DNA of 34,416 nucleotides, from assembly GCA_943322985.2 (NCBI GenBank), contig CALPGA020000011.1, positions 1 to 34,416 on the forward strand. The letters are read 5' to 3'. The notes under the pieces are model-generated. The model made no database searches, was not told the DNA's origin, and saw only the letters and a list, made by a program, of their open reading frames with translations. Origin of the DNA: Candidatus Finniella inopinata (GTDB lineage: Bacteria; Pseudomonadota; Alphaproteobacteria; Paracaedibacterales; CAITNM01). Of the stretch, positions 7,141 through 16,046 are shown piece after piece. Within the stretch, counting starts at the first letter, position 1; every line of letters starts with the position of its first letter. Both the position numbers and the translations under genes were made by a program.

Positions 7141-8217
7141 TTATCGTCTTGAGCTTAGTCTGGCAATTGAGCGTTCAATCCATTCGCTTTGTCTGGTCAA
7201 ATCTAAAAATACTGCTTCGTATTTTATTCTTACCAAATTCTCTTTATTAATTACTGCGATTTCTCTACCACCGGCTAATGCTTCTGGCATAAAGCCACCC
7301 TTTGATAGCATGCCAAGAAGTTTAAAGGTTCCGCCTTGTTTTACTATAAGTGGTGAACCTGAAGCGCCATCTGCTAAAATTGACATTAAACGTACAGATT
7401 TATCCTCTTCACTAGGGATTGGAAATTCAAAAATAGCTGTTCGAGAAATTTGTTTTATGCTCATAAGTGCTTCTCCCATTGAACGAGGATTACTTGTACT
7501 TTGTGCGAGCGCAAGTGTCGCAGCTGCTTCCACCATGGCCGCTTGCTTTTCTTCAGGAAGTTGCCCGTTTAGCGATGACTTGAGTGTATTTTCCTTTTTT
7601 TGAAATTTATGGATAGAAATTGTTCTTCCAATGCCTTCAAAGCTACCACTAGCAACAGCCATTTCGCCGCAGGAAACTACAAATCCATTGCCCTGTTCAC
7701 CTTCACTTATAGAAGTGGCTAATGGTAAAAAGCTAGAAGTTGGAACTGTTCCAGTAGCAAACTCTAGCTTGATAAGGGCGAGGTCAACCTCTGTATGAGG
7801 TAAAATTTCGAGATTTTTAAGTTCACAAAGAATGTCTGTGCCAGAACGTAAATGAACCTCAAAACCTCTATATCGCTTTGGTTCGAAATAAGTATTAGCA
7901 GCTGTTAGTACTTCAGCTGTGTGTTTACAACACAAATAAATATTAGGGGCAATTTGAGTGATTGTTGCAGAAGTTATGGTTTCTTCTGTTTTTGAATGAA
8001 TGAGCTGACAAACATTTGGCACAAAAGGATTTTTGCTCCAATCAACTTGCCCTCTAGCCAGCGCCTCGTCCGCATCAGCTTTCGTGGCAAAAGTAGTTCC
8101 TGCAGAGGGTGCTGTTCCTCGACGCTCCTCTATTTGTGAGCTTTGCATAACGCTGCATTCTGGGTTTTTAACCAAGAAAAAATTCAAAAAAAGTGCGAGT
8201 AATATTTTAAATGCCAT
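7141..8217 (-). CDS. Exported trypsin-like serine protease
   Basis: A 358-residue protein with a signal peptide (MAFKILLALFLNFFLVKNPE, cleavage near C21-S22). It shows the chymotrypsin-fold triad in order: His99 in YLCCKHTAEVL, Asp145 in VDLALIKLE, and Ser286 in DGASGSPLIV, a GxSGSP motif. Cys pairs at 96/97 and 131 could form disulfides. Between Asp and Ser there is an insert of about 60 residues (EKQAAMVEAAATLALAQSTS) that is helical and unusual for the fold. There is no PDZ domain, so it is not DegP/HtrA type. It is the first gene of an operon with trmL and hemF. Its substrate is unknown; in a host-associated bacterium it could act on host or periplasmic proteins, which is inference. Confidence 0.8.
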   Translation of the reverse strand: MAFKILLALFLNFFLVKNPECSVMQSSQIEERRGTAPSAGTTFATKADADEALARGQVDWSKNPFVPNVCQLIHSKTEETITSATITQIAPNIYLCCKHTAEVLTAANTYFEPKRYRGFEVHLRSGTDILCELKNLEILPHTEVDLALIKLEFATGTVPTSSFLPLATSISEGEQGNGFVVSCGEMAVASGSFEGIGRTISIHKFQKKENTLKSSLNGQLPEEKQAAMVEAAATLALAQSTSNPRSMGEALMSIKQISRTAIFEFPIPSEEDKSVRLMSILADGASGSPLIVKQGGTFKLLGMLSKGGFMPEALAGGREIAVINKENLVRIKYEAVFLDLTRQSEWIERSIARLSSRR

Positions 8218-8373
8218 AATTATATTTTATATTTAAGTTGAGCAGGTAATGAATACAACAAAACATGCCACACTGCAACAAAATACTTTGTTAACCTTTG
8301 TTTTACAAGCTCTCAAACCTAAGCAGGTAACTTAATTTTGAGAGGATTTATTTGCTTCTTCCTTGTTTTTGCC

Positions 8374-9285
8374 TTACTCTGACTGACTTAATTCATGGAT
8401 AAGCTCATCTACACCGACAGGAGAAATCCTTTTTGATGGAGCCACTTCAATGGGTGAAAAGTGGGTGCGGCTTTTATCTGCGGAGCTTTGAGTTTCACGC
8501 AGGCATTGGTCTGCACACTCATGTTCCAAGCTTGCTAAGGAAACAATGTCGCCACTATAACTAAACCGAATTTGCGTTCTGCCTTCTATTTCATTATTTG
8601 AAGGGCGTTGATCAAATCTTCTAATGGCTCGATCTTGCTCATCATACTTTGTTTCTACATAGGTAAAACCAACATTTTCTCTCGATTTTCGCGAAGCAAT
8701 ATTCTGTGGATGAGACTTTCCACTCCAAGCTATGTCCGGAAAATCATCAAATAGAACGTTAAGTACTGCAGATTCTAATCCTTTTCCTTGTACAGAAGGT
8801 GCTAAAATTCTAGCTATTTCTGAGACTTGTTGGGTTGGTGAACTGAGTTTTGATGGGTAAGTAAAAATCACACCGCATACGCCTTCACGAGTCATGATTA
8901 CCCACCCTCGAGAAGTTGGATTTTGTTCTGAATGTAGCTGTCGTTCTAGCCTTTTAATTCTACCTTCTGCTTCTTTTAAGCCTATAGGTCGCCCTGTCCC
9001 ATAAAATTTCATTACCTTTCTGTTTTTTAAAATGGCAGCCACTTCAGGAATAAAATTTTGTTGTACTGGAGACAGCATAAATCTCTCATCGACAATTTCA
9101 CTGCAATTAGGTGGAGATACACTGGGAGAGGTTTTCGGAGTTTCGTAACGCTTAGGGGGCAAAGAGGGATATATACACTCTTGGTATTTTAGTAATTCGT
9201 TTTCAATTTAAGGTTCAAAAAATTGGGAAGGTGTAGAAGCATGCAAACCATGCATGATGAAAAATAAAGCGAGTAAACGATACAT
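8374..9285 (-). pseudogene. Exported GNAT-type acetyltransferase, frame broken by a stop after the signal peptide
   Basis: The long open frame (8374-9162, TTG start) encodes a GNAT-like domain: FMLSPVQQNFIPEVAAILKN, KFYGTGRPIGLKEAEGRI, the acetyl-CoA loop region ARILAPSVQGKGLESAVLNV and NIASRKSRENVGFTYVE. Reading further upstream in the same frame gives a perfect signal peptide from an ATG at 9285, MYRLLALFFIMHGLHASTPS followed by QFFEP, then a TAA at 9210-9208, then 15 sense codons (starting IENELLKYQE) leading straight into the long frame. An AGAGA ribosome site precedes the 9285 ATG, while the TTG at 9162 has none. The simplest reading is one exported GNAT protein broken by a nonsense mutation. 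Alternatives are readthrough, or reinitiation at the ATG of Met29 (preceded by GAGAG). Confidence 0.65.
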
Positions 9286-9379
9286 GTTTCTCTTTGCTCA
9301 GAAAGGCTCACTGATGGCAATGTACTGCTGAGAATTTTAAATAGCAAATGGTTTTTAAAACGCTTTAACAAGTTGAAGT

Positions 9380-9420
9380 CATTCCCGTGAAAAACACACT
9401 AGTGTGCCTGCACGGGAATG
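9380..9420 (-). terminator. Hairpin downstream of the YejA-like gene
   Basis: CATTCCCGTG at 9380-9389 pairs perfectly with CACGGGAATG at 9411-9420; the loop contains the palindrome CACACTAGTGTG. It lies 24-64 bases after the stop at 9444 on the minus strand. No T-run follows, so it may be a repeat of the CATTCCCG type or a Rho-assisted end. Confidence 0.5.
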
Positions 9421-9443
9421 ATAATAGAAAGCGACATTACTGC

Positions 9444-11330
9444 CTAAAACAATGACTTCACAAAAGACTTAATTCTGCAGAAAATACCGTCTGTTGTGCA
9501 AGATGTAGTTGGTGCTGCAGCAACCTCTGGTTTCCATCCATAAGCCATTATATTTGTGCCTATTTTTGCATTGATTTCTGGGAATGTTATGTTATTTACC
9601 CAATAGGCAAACCGGCTGGTGTTGTCATAGAACATGGGAATGAAATAATACATATTCATTAAATACCGGTCCAACGTATGGGCACGTTCTGTTAATTCTT
9701 CAGGTGTTTTTGCATCAGCAAGGCCTATTGCTAATTGTTCAGCAATTGGATCTTTCAAACTGCCATAATTGTTGCTGCCTTTTGTGTCTGCCATTTTTTG
9801 AGAATAGTAAAACACTTGTTCAACTCCTGGGGACAAGCTATTCGCACAAGCATGAATAATTATGTCAAAGTCACGGTCATCAACGCGGGTTTCGTACTGA
9901 GCATTATCCATAACGCGAATAACCAGTTCAACGCCCAATTTACGCAGACTTTCTTTTAGTGCCAATGTGATTTTTTCAAGCTTTGTGTCTTTGTACATAA
10001 GCTCAACTTTTAAAGGCTCGCCCTTATTGTTTGTGCGCATTCCTTTTACAACTTTCCAACCGGCATCATCTAGCAATTTGCCAGCGATTTCCAAATTGGT
10101 TCGTTGGTCGCCATCACCTTTTGTGCGTGCTGGTACAAACCCGGTTTTGGTCATTGTTTCATAAAGTTCGCCTGGAATTTTTTCTTTTAAGTCTTCCAAT
10201 GTTTTTAGCTCAATTTCACTTGCTGCACCTTTGTGAGCAAGGTGCGTGTTAGCAAACAAGCTATCCATTGGTTGCATTGAACCAGAGAAAATCATTTTAT
10301 TTAAGGTGTCAAAATCAAAGGCCATAGCCAATGCTTTTCGCACGCGCCAGTCAGCAAATATTGGGCGTTTCATGTTGTATAAAAATGAACGCACCATTAC
10401 AGATTTTTGGTGGGTTCCATCAACCTTTGTTACCTTACCATTTTTGAGTGCTGGGAAGTCGTACCCGGTTTCCCAATTACTTGGGTTTGTTTCAAAATAG
10501 GCATCAAATTCACCCGCTGTGAAGCCTTGGAATTGTGCCTGTGATGTTTTGTAGTAATCAATACGAATGCGTTCAAAGTTATTCATACCTTTGGTTACAT
10601 TCAAATTTTCAGCCCAATAGTTTTGTACTTTTACGTAAACGATGCTTCGACCTTGGTCAATTTTTTCAATTTTGTATGCACCTGAACCAACGTAAATATC
10701 AAAGTTGAAAGATGCCAATTCTTTCCCTTCTAAAATATGCTTCGGCAATGGACGCATCGTTGAAATGCTAAATGGCAGTTCTGCATTATAAGTGCCGTCT
10801 TCTTCTTTTTTAAGAGTCACACGCACTGAAAGAGGTCCTAGAATTTCAATTTTCTCAATTTTCCCATAATAGTTACGGTAAACAGGTGCACCTTGTTCGC
10901 GTAAATATTCATAAGTGAATTTCACATCTTCCGCGGTAATAGCATGGCCATCGTGGAACTTAGCATTGGGGTTAAGTTCAAAAGTCACTTGTGAATTATC
11001 TGCTGAAACGTCAATAGATTCCGCAATTAATCCGTATAATGTAAAAGGCTCTTCTGGGTTTTTATACGTCAATGCGTCAAAACATAACATAAAAACACCC
11101 TCAGCTTTGGTGCCTTTAATTGCATGGGGGTTTGCCGTATCAAACGTACCAATCGTGCTTAAACGTAACGTACCACCCTTTGGGGCGTTCACATTTACAT
11201 AAGAAAAATTGCTAAACCCTTGGGGGTAAAGTGGCTTACCAAATCGGGCAATGCCATGGGCTTTTTCAGCGCTTAGGGTTAGGAAAAATACAGTAATAAG
11301 GGTAAAAAGGAAACGAAACATCTTGTTCAA
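9444..11330 (-). CDS. yejA: Extracellular solute-binding protein, family 5 (YejA-like)
   Basis: Periplasmic peptide-binding protein of an oligopeptide/microcin C type ABC importer. A 628-residue protein with a signal peptide (MNKMFRFLFTLITVFFLTLS then AEKAHG), the YejA-type opening HGIARFGKPLYPQGFSNFSY and VNVNAPKGGTLRLSTIG, and the family-5 core with KFHDGHAITAEDVKFTYEYL near 125-145 and VRKALAMAFDFDTLNKMIFS near 330-350. The length fits YejA rather than OppA or DppA. The usual partners yejB, yejE and yejF are not next to it, so it either works with a transporter encoded elsewhere or serves another binding role. It appears to be a single-gene unit with an AT-rich upstream region. Confidence 0.88.
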   Translation of the reverse strand: MNKMFRFLFTLITVFFLTLSAEKAHGIARFGKPLYPQGFSNFSYVNVNAPKGGTLRLSTIGTFDTANPHAIKGTKAEGVFMLCFDALTYKNPEEPFTLYGLIAESIDVSADNSQVTFELNPNAKFHDGHAITAEDVKFTYEYLREQGAPVYRNYYGKIEKIEILGPLSVRVTLKKEEDGTYNAELPFSISTMRPLPKHILEGKELASFNFDIYVGSGAYKIEKIDQGRSIVYVKVQNYWAENLNVTKGMNNFERIRIDYYKTSQAQFQGFTAGEFDAYFETNPSNWETGYDFPALKNGKVTKVDGTHQKSVMVRSFLYNMKRPIFADWRVRKALAMAFDFDTLNKMIFSGSMQPMDSLFANTHLAHKGAASEIELKTLEDLKEKIPGELYETMTKTGFVPARTKGDGDQRTNLEIAGKLLDDAGWKVVKGMRTNNKGEPLKVELMYKDTKLEKITLALKESLRKLGVELVIRVMDNAQYETRVDDRDFDIIIHACANSLSPGVEQVFYYSQKMADTKGSNNYGSLKDPIAEQLAIGLADAKTPEELTERAHTLDRYLMNMYYFIPMFYDNTSRFAYWVNNITFPEINAKIGTNIMAYGWKPEVAAAPTTSCTTDGIFCRIKSFVKSLF

Positions 11331-11426
11331 AATATAGTTAAATACAATGATCTACATATAGCGATTTCATTAAATAATGTCATCAGCTAAATTTGTGAGT
11401 GATGGTTCCTCATGAAGGTGAGGGCG

Positions 11427-12188
11427 TCACAAAGCAACAGCGCTAGCTTTTTTGCACACGAACAGGTCAATCTCAGTATCTGGATGAGTCCAACGACTGG
11501 GGATGGGGAACCCACGATTCTTTCGCAGTTCTACACTAGAAAAGACCTTGCTGAGCAACGCTTGATTATAAGGTAGCATACCTTCTTGGTAATATTGATC
11601 AAATGTTCCTGTAAATAGTTTTAAGCCAATGCTTTGAAGATAATCTCCTGCTGTTGCTTCTTCTGTTTTTAGTCTAGTTGCTGATCCTTTAATCTCATCA
11701 AGGTAGGGTTGGTATTGGTGGGAGTTGCCTGCAAATAGAACTGTGCCCTGATCAGCGCCTAGACAAAATACAAAAGTCCCGTCAGGCTTTAACATTCTTG
11801 AAAAACAGCTTAAGCACTGGGTGTTCCATTCAGCAAATTTGAAGGTTGAATCATCAACAAGAATCACATCAAAACACGATTCTAAATTATCAGCCAATAT
11901 TTCCAATAATGTAATGTCATTAAAATCCCCTTTTATATAGGGTCTGCCATCAGGATTGTGATGGGTTCTATCACTTTCGTCATCAAGAAATACCCAATTG
12001 CCATTTACTCTTTCTCTAATATTAACGGCTCCTAAAAGCAAAGAAACATTTTCACCACTTTTTGTGGCTGCGAAAAGTTTAACAATCTCAATTTGCGCAT
12101 CAATTGGGCCAATATCCATTCCAACTAAGTTTGTTGACATAAATGACGCTGCGATTAACAAGCCGCGAAAGTTTGTTTTGAATGACAT
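11427..12188 (-). CDS. Exported protein with methyltransferase-like fold
   Basis: The open frame extends to an ATG at 12218, but the internal ATG at 12188 has a ribosome site (TGGAAA, about 5 bases away) and gives an ideal signal peptide, MSFKTNFRGLLIAASFMSTN then LVGMD, so I place the start there (253 residues; 263 with the upstream ATG). The mature part looks like a class I SAM methyltransferase: a strand VSLLLGAVNIRERVNGNWVF, an acidic strand end (FLDDES), ITLLEILADNLESCFDVILV with VDD after it, and CFSRMLKPDGTFVFCLGAD, the typical motif after the Rossmann core. A methyltransferase carrying an export signal is odd, because SAM is cytoplasmic. It may be delivered into a host, or the fold may be reused. 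Substrate unknown. Confidence 0.6.
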   Translation of the reverse strand: MSFKTNFRGLLIAASFMSTNLVGMDIGPIDAQIEIVKLFAATKSGENVSLLLGAVNIRERVNGNWVFLDDESDRTHHNPDGRPYIKGDFNDITLLEILADNLESCFDVILVDDSTFKFAEWNTQCLSCFSRMLKPDGTFVFCLGADQGTVLFAGNSHQYQPYLDEIKGSATRLKTEEATAGDYLQSIGLKLFTGTFDQYYQEGMLPYNQALLSKVFSSVELRKNRGFPIPSRWTHPDTEIDLFVCKKASAVAL

Positions 12189-12258
12189 TTTATTTCCAGT
12201 ATCAAGTATTTTGTTCATGTACCGTATATAGTTATTTTGTTTTAGAATTACAAGCTAA

Positions 12259-12318
12259 AGTTGAAGTTGAAGTTGAAGTTGAAGTTGAAGTTGAAGTTGA
12301 TGGTGATGGTGATGGTGA
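12259..12318. repeat. Hexanucleotide tandem repeats (AGTTGA)7 and (TGGTGA)3
   Basis: Seven perfect copies of AGTTGA run from 12259 to 12300 and are followed directly by three copies of TGGTGA from 12301 to 12318. The repeat lies between the divergent genes at 12188 (minus) and 12450 (plus). Copy number of such a tract can change by slipped-strand mispairing; it sits about 65 bases upstream of the predicted plus-strand promoter. Confidence 0.95.
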
Positions 12319-12384
12319 GGGTTGAACGAGGAAATGGAAATTACTCATCTGGCCCATAAAATCAAGCCATATGGTTTTTAATAT

Positions 12385-12413
12385 TTGCAATACTGGTCAT
12401 ATTGCACTATATA
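12385..12413 (+). promoter_or_regulatory. Predicted sigma-70 promoter for the exported protein at 12450
   Basis: TTGCAA at 12385-12390 and TATATA at 12408-12413 with a 17-base spacer, 36 bases before the ATG. Read from sequence only. Confidence 0.55.
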
Positions 12414-12449
12414 AGTGTTGATGACTAATTCAATAGAGTTTTTTTAATT

Positions 12450-13454
12450 ATGAATTTTATTTGCACAGTGTTTTTATCTTTCGTGCTTACACTTCATGCT
12501 GCAGCAGATGATGCTTCTGCGCTTGAGCAAAATGCTAGTGAAGTTGGAAAAACTATAGCTTTGCACGCAGTAGCAAATCAGTTTGCACAAACGGCTACTT
12601 ATACAATATTGCCGCAATTTTTAGACTTATCTTTGGTGCCTCTGCAGCTGGATAGAATGTTTATTACTCAAGATAATGGCATGGCCGGTACATCTAGAGC
12701 CTTTAAAAATGATATATTTCAAGCAGGTCTCAATGGAGGTAGAAAATGTGCCCATGAACTAGGATATATTTGGCCTATGCATTACATGAATGCTTTTTTT
12801 AAACATGGACTTTTGAATTATTTCATATTTGAGAAAGGCCATTTGTTAATTCAAAAGCAAAGGGCATTACGTAGGGGGGAACATCCTCGTCCGTATTATA
12901 AGGAACTAAAAATAGAAGATAGAGCAAATGAGACTCGTCTAAAACTGCAAGATGCTGTTCTACAAGGCATACAAAACAATGAATTTTTAGTGCATGTTGG
13001 TGGATGCGCCCAAAAATTAAAATTTCGACTCGAAAAAGAAAAACCTGCTGATAGTGAAGAAGGCACCAGGTCTTTTTTACTACAAGAATATGCATACACC
13101 GTTGTTTCAAAAATATTTGATTTATACAGAGAAATTAAAAAAAGAGAAACTGTATTAAATAGCCTAACTTTGGTTCAGGTTGAAACCTTATGCACTGAAA
13201 TGATTGCTTTCTTTTCTCATTACGCACCTACTCTTATGGACATTCCTTTGGAAGAGTTGTCTCTTCTTAAAAATTATCCATTTCCAGAAGACGCTGACAC
13301 TGCAGTTAATGAAGGTTTTAAGGCTATGATTGACCATTTAGATTCTGCGGCAGACCCCTTTAGAGAGTCTTTGCAGTATTACAAACGTGATACTTTAAAA
13401 GAAATACGTGTGAATGGTCAGATTCAATACGACTGGATTGAAGAGAAGAAATAG
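12450..13454 (+). CDS. Exported protein, unknown
   Basis: A 334-residue protein beginning MNFICTVFLSFVLTLHAAAD, a good signal peptide with cleavage near residues 17-19. The mature protein is predicted mostly helical with charged stretches (RALRRGEHPRPYYKELKIED, KKRETVLNSLTLVQVETLCT) and a lone Cys pair in the middle (C100, C186). I find no catalytic motif and no recognised family. It has its own predicted promoter downstream of a hexanucleotide repeat and is followed by dispersed repeats rather than another gene, so it stands alone. It may be secreted and host-directed, but this rests only on the signal peptide and the company of similar orphans. Confidence 0.7.
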   Translation: MNFICTVFLSFVLTLHAAADDASALEQNASEVGKTIALHAVANQFAQTATYTILPQFLDLSLVPLQLDRMFITQDNGMAGTSRAFKNDIFQAGLNGGRKCAHELGYIWPMHYMNAFFKHGLLNYFIFEKGHLLIQKQRALRRGEHPRPYYKELKIEDRANETRLKLQDAVLQGIQNNEFLVHVGGCAQKLKFRLEKEKPADSEEGTRSFLLQEYAYTVVSKIFDLYREIKKRETVLNSLTLVQVETLCTEMIAFFSHYAPTLMDIPLEELSLLKNYPFPEDADTAVNEGFKAMIDHLDSAADPFRESLQYYKRDTLKEIRVNGQIQYDWIEEKK

Positions 13455-13619
13455 ATTTCCTGGATCTTCGATCGAGCCGGAGATGACTAGGATAATGATA
13501 CTATTCACTGGATCATTAAGTCCTCCAGCCTTCGCTGGAGTCCTCATGAAGACGAGCGTGAACGCGTCATTCATATCCCCCGACAGAAGGTGTGGGGGCC
13601 AGTGGGTGAAATCCGAAAA
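13455..13619. repeat. Dispersed repeat cluster
   Basis: The stretch between two genes holds a GGATCTTCGATCGAGCCGGA unit, ACTGGATCATTAAGTCC, a perfect 7-bp stem CTCCAGC (13523-13529) with GCTGGAG (13534-13540), and CCTCATGAAGACGAGCGTGA then ACGCGTCATTC. The last part is the inverse of the CTTCATGAGGAG...CGTGATGATCCAGTG unit at 18725-18760. The 7-bp stem may also end transcription of the gene at 12450, though no T-run follows. Confidence 0.6.
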
Positions 13620-15398
13620 CTAACCCTTCAGTTCATCAACCATCATTTCAAGCTCCAACCAACGCGTTTCTGCCACATCAACCGCTTCCTGGTTTTGCTG
13701 CAATTCTTCGCTCAAGGCTTTGAATTGCTGAGGGTTTTTTTCATAAAGGGTAGAATCGTCCAGCAATGCTTCAAGTTCAGCAATGCGTTTATCAAACACC
13801 TTAATTTTCTTTGGGAGTTCGTCCCATTCGCGTTGCAGGTTATAGGTTAGCCGCTTAGCTGGTGCTGACTTTGCTGAATCATCCTTTGGTTTTGCTTTTA
13901 CTACTACCTTTGGGGCAGCTTTTAAGTATTGCTGAATGTCGCTGTAACCGCCTACGTATTCGCTAACTTCACCCGCGCCAGATACCACATAAGTAGATGT
14001 CACTGTGCGGTCTAAAAAGTCACGATCATGGCTGACCACAATCAGCGTGCCCAGGTAGGCTTGCAAGCATTCCACCAGCAAATCTAGGGTGTCCATATCT
14101 AAATCATTGGTAGGCTCGTCCAGCACAAGTAAATTTCCCGGACTTGCCATGGCTTTGGCCAGCAATAACCGGTTCTTTTCTCCGCCTGACAAAATGCTTA
14201 CCTGGCCGCGAATTTGCGCTTCGTTGAACAAAAACTCTTTCAAATACCCAACCACATGCTTGGTTTCATTGCCAACCCACACTTGGTCTCCGCCTTCGGG
14301 GCACAGGGTTTCCCACAAGGTATCGGTTGGGTTAAGTTCTGATCGCATTTGGTCAATATAGGTTACCTTCAGCGTAGTGCCTTGCTTGACATTGCCCGCG
14401 TCTGGCAGTAATTCACCCACAAGCATTTTTACCAGCGTACTTTTGCCTGCGCCATTGGGGCCAATAATACCAATTTTATCTTGGTGCAAAATGCGACATG
14501 AAAACGGTTGAACCACCATTCTGTCACCGTATGATTTTTGAATTTCTTTGGCTTCAATAATAATTTTACTGCCCCGGGGTAAATTGACCGGGTTCACATC
14601 TATTGAGCGGGTTTTGTTTTGCATAACATCGCGGCGTTCAGCACGAAGTTCATGCAGGCGTTGCAAGCGCCCTTGGTTACGCTTGCGTCGAGCCGTGACC
14701 CCGTAATGTAACCAGTCAGTTTCTAAGCGAAGCCGCGTGTTTAGCTTTTCGAGGCGACGCTCTTCTTCTTCCATTAGTATTGACGACCACGCGTCAAATT
14801 CCTTGAAGCCCTTTTTGTTAACGTGTAATGCGCCACGGTCAATCCACCAGGTGGTGTTTGAGGTGTTTTCCAAAAAACGACGGTCATGGCTAATCATTAC
14901 CACAGCACCGCGAAAACGTGCCAGGTATTCTTCTAGCCATTGAATGCTAGGCAAATCAAGGTGGTTGGTAGGTTCATCAAGCAAAAGAATAGTTGGGTTC
15001 CGCACTAAGCTTTCAGCCAAAGCAAACCTGCGCTTTTGCCCACCCGATGCATTGTTTAAAGTGCTTTCAGGATCAATCCCCAATTTATCAAGAATGGAGC
15101 GCCCTTCATGAGGCTTTGCCCCATATGATTCTAATAAATCAGCTGTTGATATATCGAGCGGGTAATTTTTGTCTTGCTCTAGGTACACCAAATTCTGGCC
15201 TGGCATTAGGAAATGCTCACCATCATCCAGTTCATAAATTTTGGCAATGGCCTTAAGCAAGGTGGATTTCCCGCACCCATTACGCCCTACCAGGCAAATG
15301 CGATCACCTTCTAAAATTTGCGCAGTCAGCCCTTCAAAAACGGGCGTGCCGCTAAAGCGAACGCATGCATCCTTTAGGCGCAGTAATGTTATGGCCAT
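13620..15398 (-). CDS. uup: ABC-F family ATPase, Uup-like
   Basis: A soluble tandem ATPase of the ABC-F group, acting in the cytoplasm on ribosomes or, for Uup, linked to ribosome function and DNA branch structures. In 592 residues there are two nucleotide-binding domains: Walker A GRNGCGKST at 38-46, signature ASGGQKRR and Walker B ILLLDEPTNHLDLPS in the first; GPNGAGKST, LSGGEKNRLLLAKAM and LLVLDEPTNDLD in the second. The linker between them is charged and helical (EEEERRLEKLNTRLRLETDW). The C-terminal 75 residues form a coiled coil (KKIKVFDKRIAELEALLDDS), the feature that distinguishes Uup from EttA. It lies just downstream of mlaD on the same strand, separated by a terminator. Confidence 0.93.
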   Translation of the reverse strand: MAITLLRLKDACVRFSGTPVFEGLTAQILEGDRICLVGRNGCGKSTLLKAIAKIYELDDGEHFLMPGQNLVYLEQDKNYPLDISTADLLESYGAKPHEGRSILDKLGIDPESTLNNASGGQKRRFALAESLVRNPTILLLDEPTNHLDLPSIQWLEEYLARFRGAVVMISHDRRFLENTSNTTWWIDRGALHVNKKGFKEFDAWSSILMEEEERRLEKLNTRLRLETDWLHYGVTARRKRNQGRLQRLHELRAERRDVMQNKTRSIDVNPVNLPRGSKIIIEAKEIQKSYGDRMVVQPFSCRILHQDKIGIIGPNGAGKSTLVKMLVGELLPDAGNVKQGTTLKVTYIDQMRSELNPTDTLWETLCPEGGDQVWVGNETKHVVGYLKEFLFNEAQIRGQVSILSGGEKNRLLLAKAMASPGNLLVLDEPTNDLDMDTLDLLVECLQAYLGTLIVVSHDRDFLDRTVTSTYVVSGAGEVSEYVGGYSDIQQYLKAAPKVVVKAKPKDDSAKSAPAKRLTYNLQREWDELPKKIKVFDKRIAELEALLDDSTLYEKNPQQFKALSEELQQNQEAVDVAETRWLELEMMVDELKG

Positions 15399-15442
15399 TA
15401 TTTTTCTGTTTCAATGTGCTTATTTAATATCGCATTCTAATC

Positions 15443-15468
15443 AAAACCCCGCAGTTTGACTACGGGGC
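15443..15468 (-). terminator. Rho-independent terminator after mlaD
   Basis: On the minus strand GCCCCGTAG is followed by a short loop and CTGCGGGG, then TTTTGATT. The hairpin spans 15468-15447 and ends transcription of mlaD before the uup gene. Confidence 0.75.
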
Positions 15469-15488
15469 TTGGAAAATTTGGTAGGAGT

Positions 15489-15938
15489 CTATTTCTTATC
15501 GTTATTGCTGAAAACGTACTTGCTGAGTAATCCCTCAAGGCTGACTGATGACTGAGTCAACGATATAGTATCGCCAGATTTCAAAATCTCGTCATCTCCA
15601 CCCGGTGCCAAATTCACATATTTGCCACCCATTAGGCTTTCGCTAACAATTTCGGCGGAACTATCTTTTGGAATTTTTAAACTTTCATCAATGTCCATAG
15701 ACACTATTGCTTTGAAAGTTTTTTTGTTAATGGCAATGTGGGCCACGTGGCCAATGGTTACACCGCCCATGCGCACGTCATTACCTATTGAAACGCCGTC
15801 GATGCGGTCAAAATTCGCAAGTACTCTAACGGTGGGCATTCGTGATGAGCTTGAAAATTGATACCCAAACGCAAAGAAAACCCCTGCCACAAGCAGGACA
15901 ATCGCGCCGGTAATTGTTTCTAAAAAATTATGCCGCAT
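15489..15938 (-). CDS. mlaD: MlaD-type phospholipid-binding protein
   Basis: Periplasmic MCE-domain component of the Mla ABC system that moves phospholipids between the outer and inner membranes. A 149-residue protein with one N-terminal transmembrane helix (TGAIVLLVAGVFFAFGYQFS) and one MCE domain: VRVLANFDRIDGVSIGNDVR at 37-56, then GGVTIGHVAHIAINK, and SESLMGGKYVNLAPGG near 100-115. The short tail after the domain (SLEGLLSKYVF) is the helical segment that lines the MlaD pore. mlaE, mlaF and mlaB are not adjacent. A terminator follows the stop codon. Confidence 0.93.
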   Translation of the reverse strand: MRHNFLETITGAIVLLVAGVFFAFGYQFSSSSRMPTVRVLANFDRIDGVSIGNDVRMGGVTIGHVAHIAINKKTFKAIVSMDIDESLKIPKDSSAEIVSESLMGGKYVNLAPGGDDEILKSGDTISLTQSSVSLEGLLSKYVFSNNDKK

Positions 15939-16046
15939 TTAAAAAATCATTTTCATTCATGTGCGTAACTATACCCTACCAAAAGTGTTTTAAGGAAGTG
16001 TTAAGGACATAGTTTTTCAACAGTGCTTGAGTTTCAGCTGCAACCC

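Noticed and set aside
6992..7603. 203-codon plus-strand ORF opposite trmL and the protease
   Set aside because: It is a shadow of two well supported minus-strand genes, with no ribosome site or family match.
9189..9371. 60-codon minus-strand ORF
   Set aside because: It lies in another frame over the signal-peptide part of the GNAT gene, starts with TTG without a ribosome site and has no domain-like composition.
12259..12318. CRISPR-like array
   Set aside because: The units are six bases long without spacers; this is a microsatellite.
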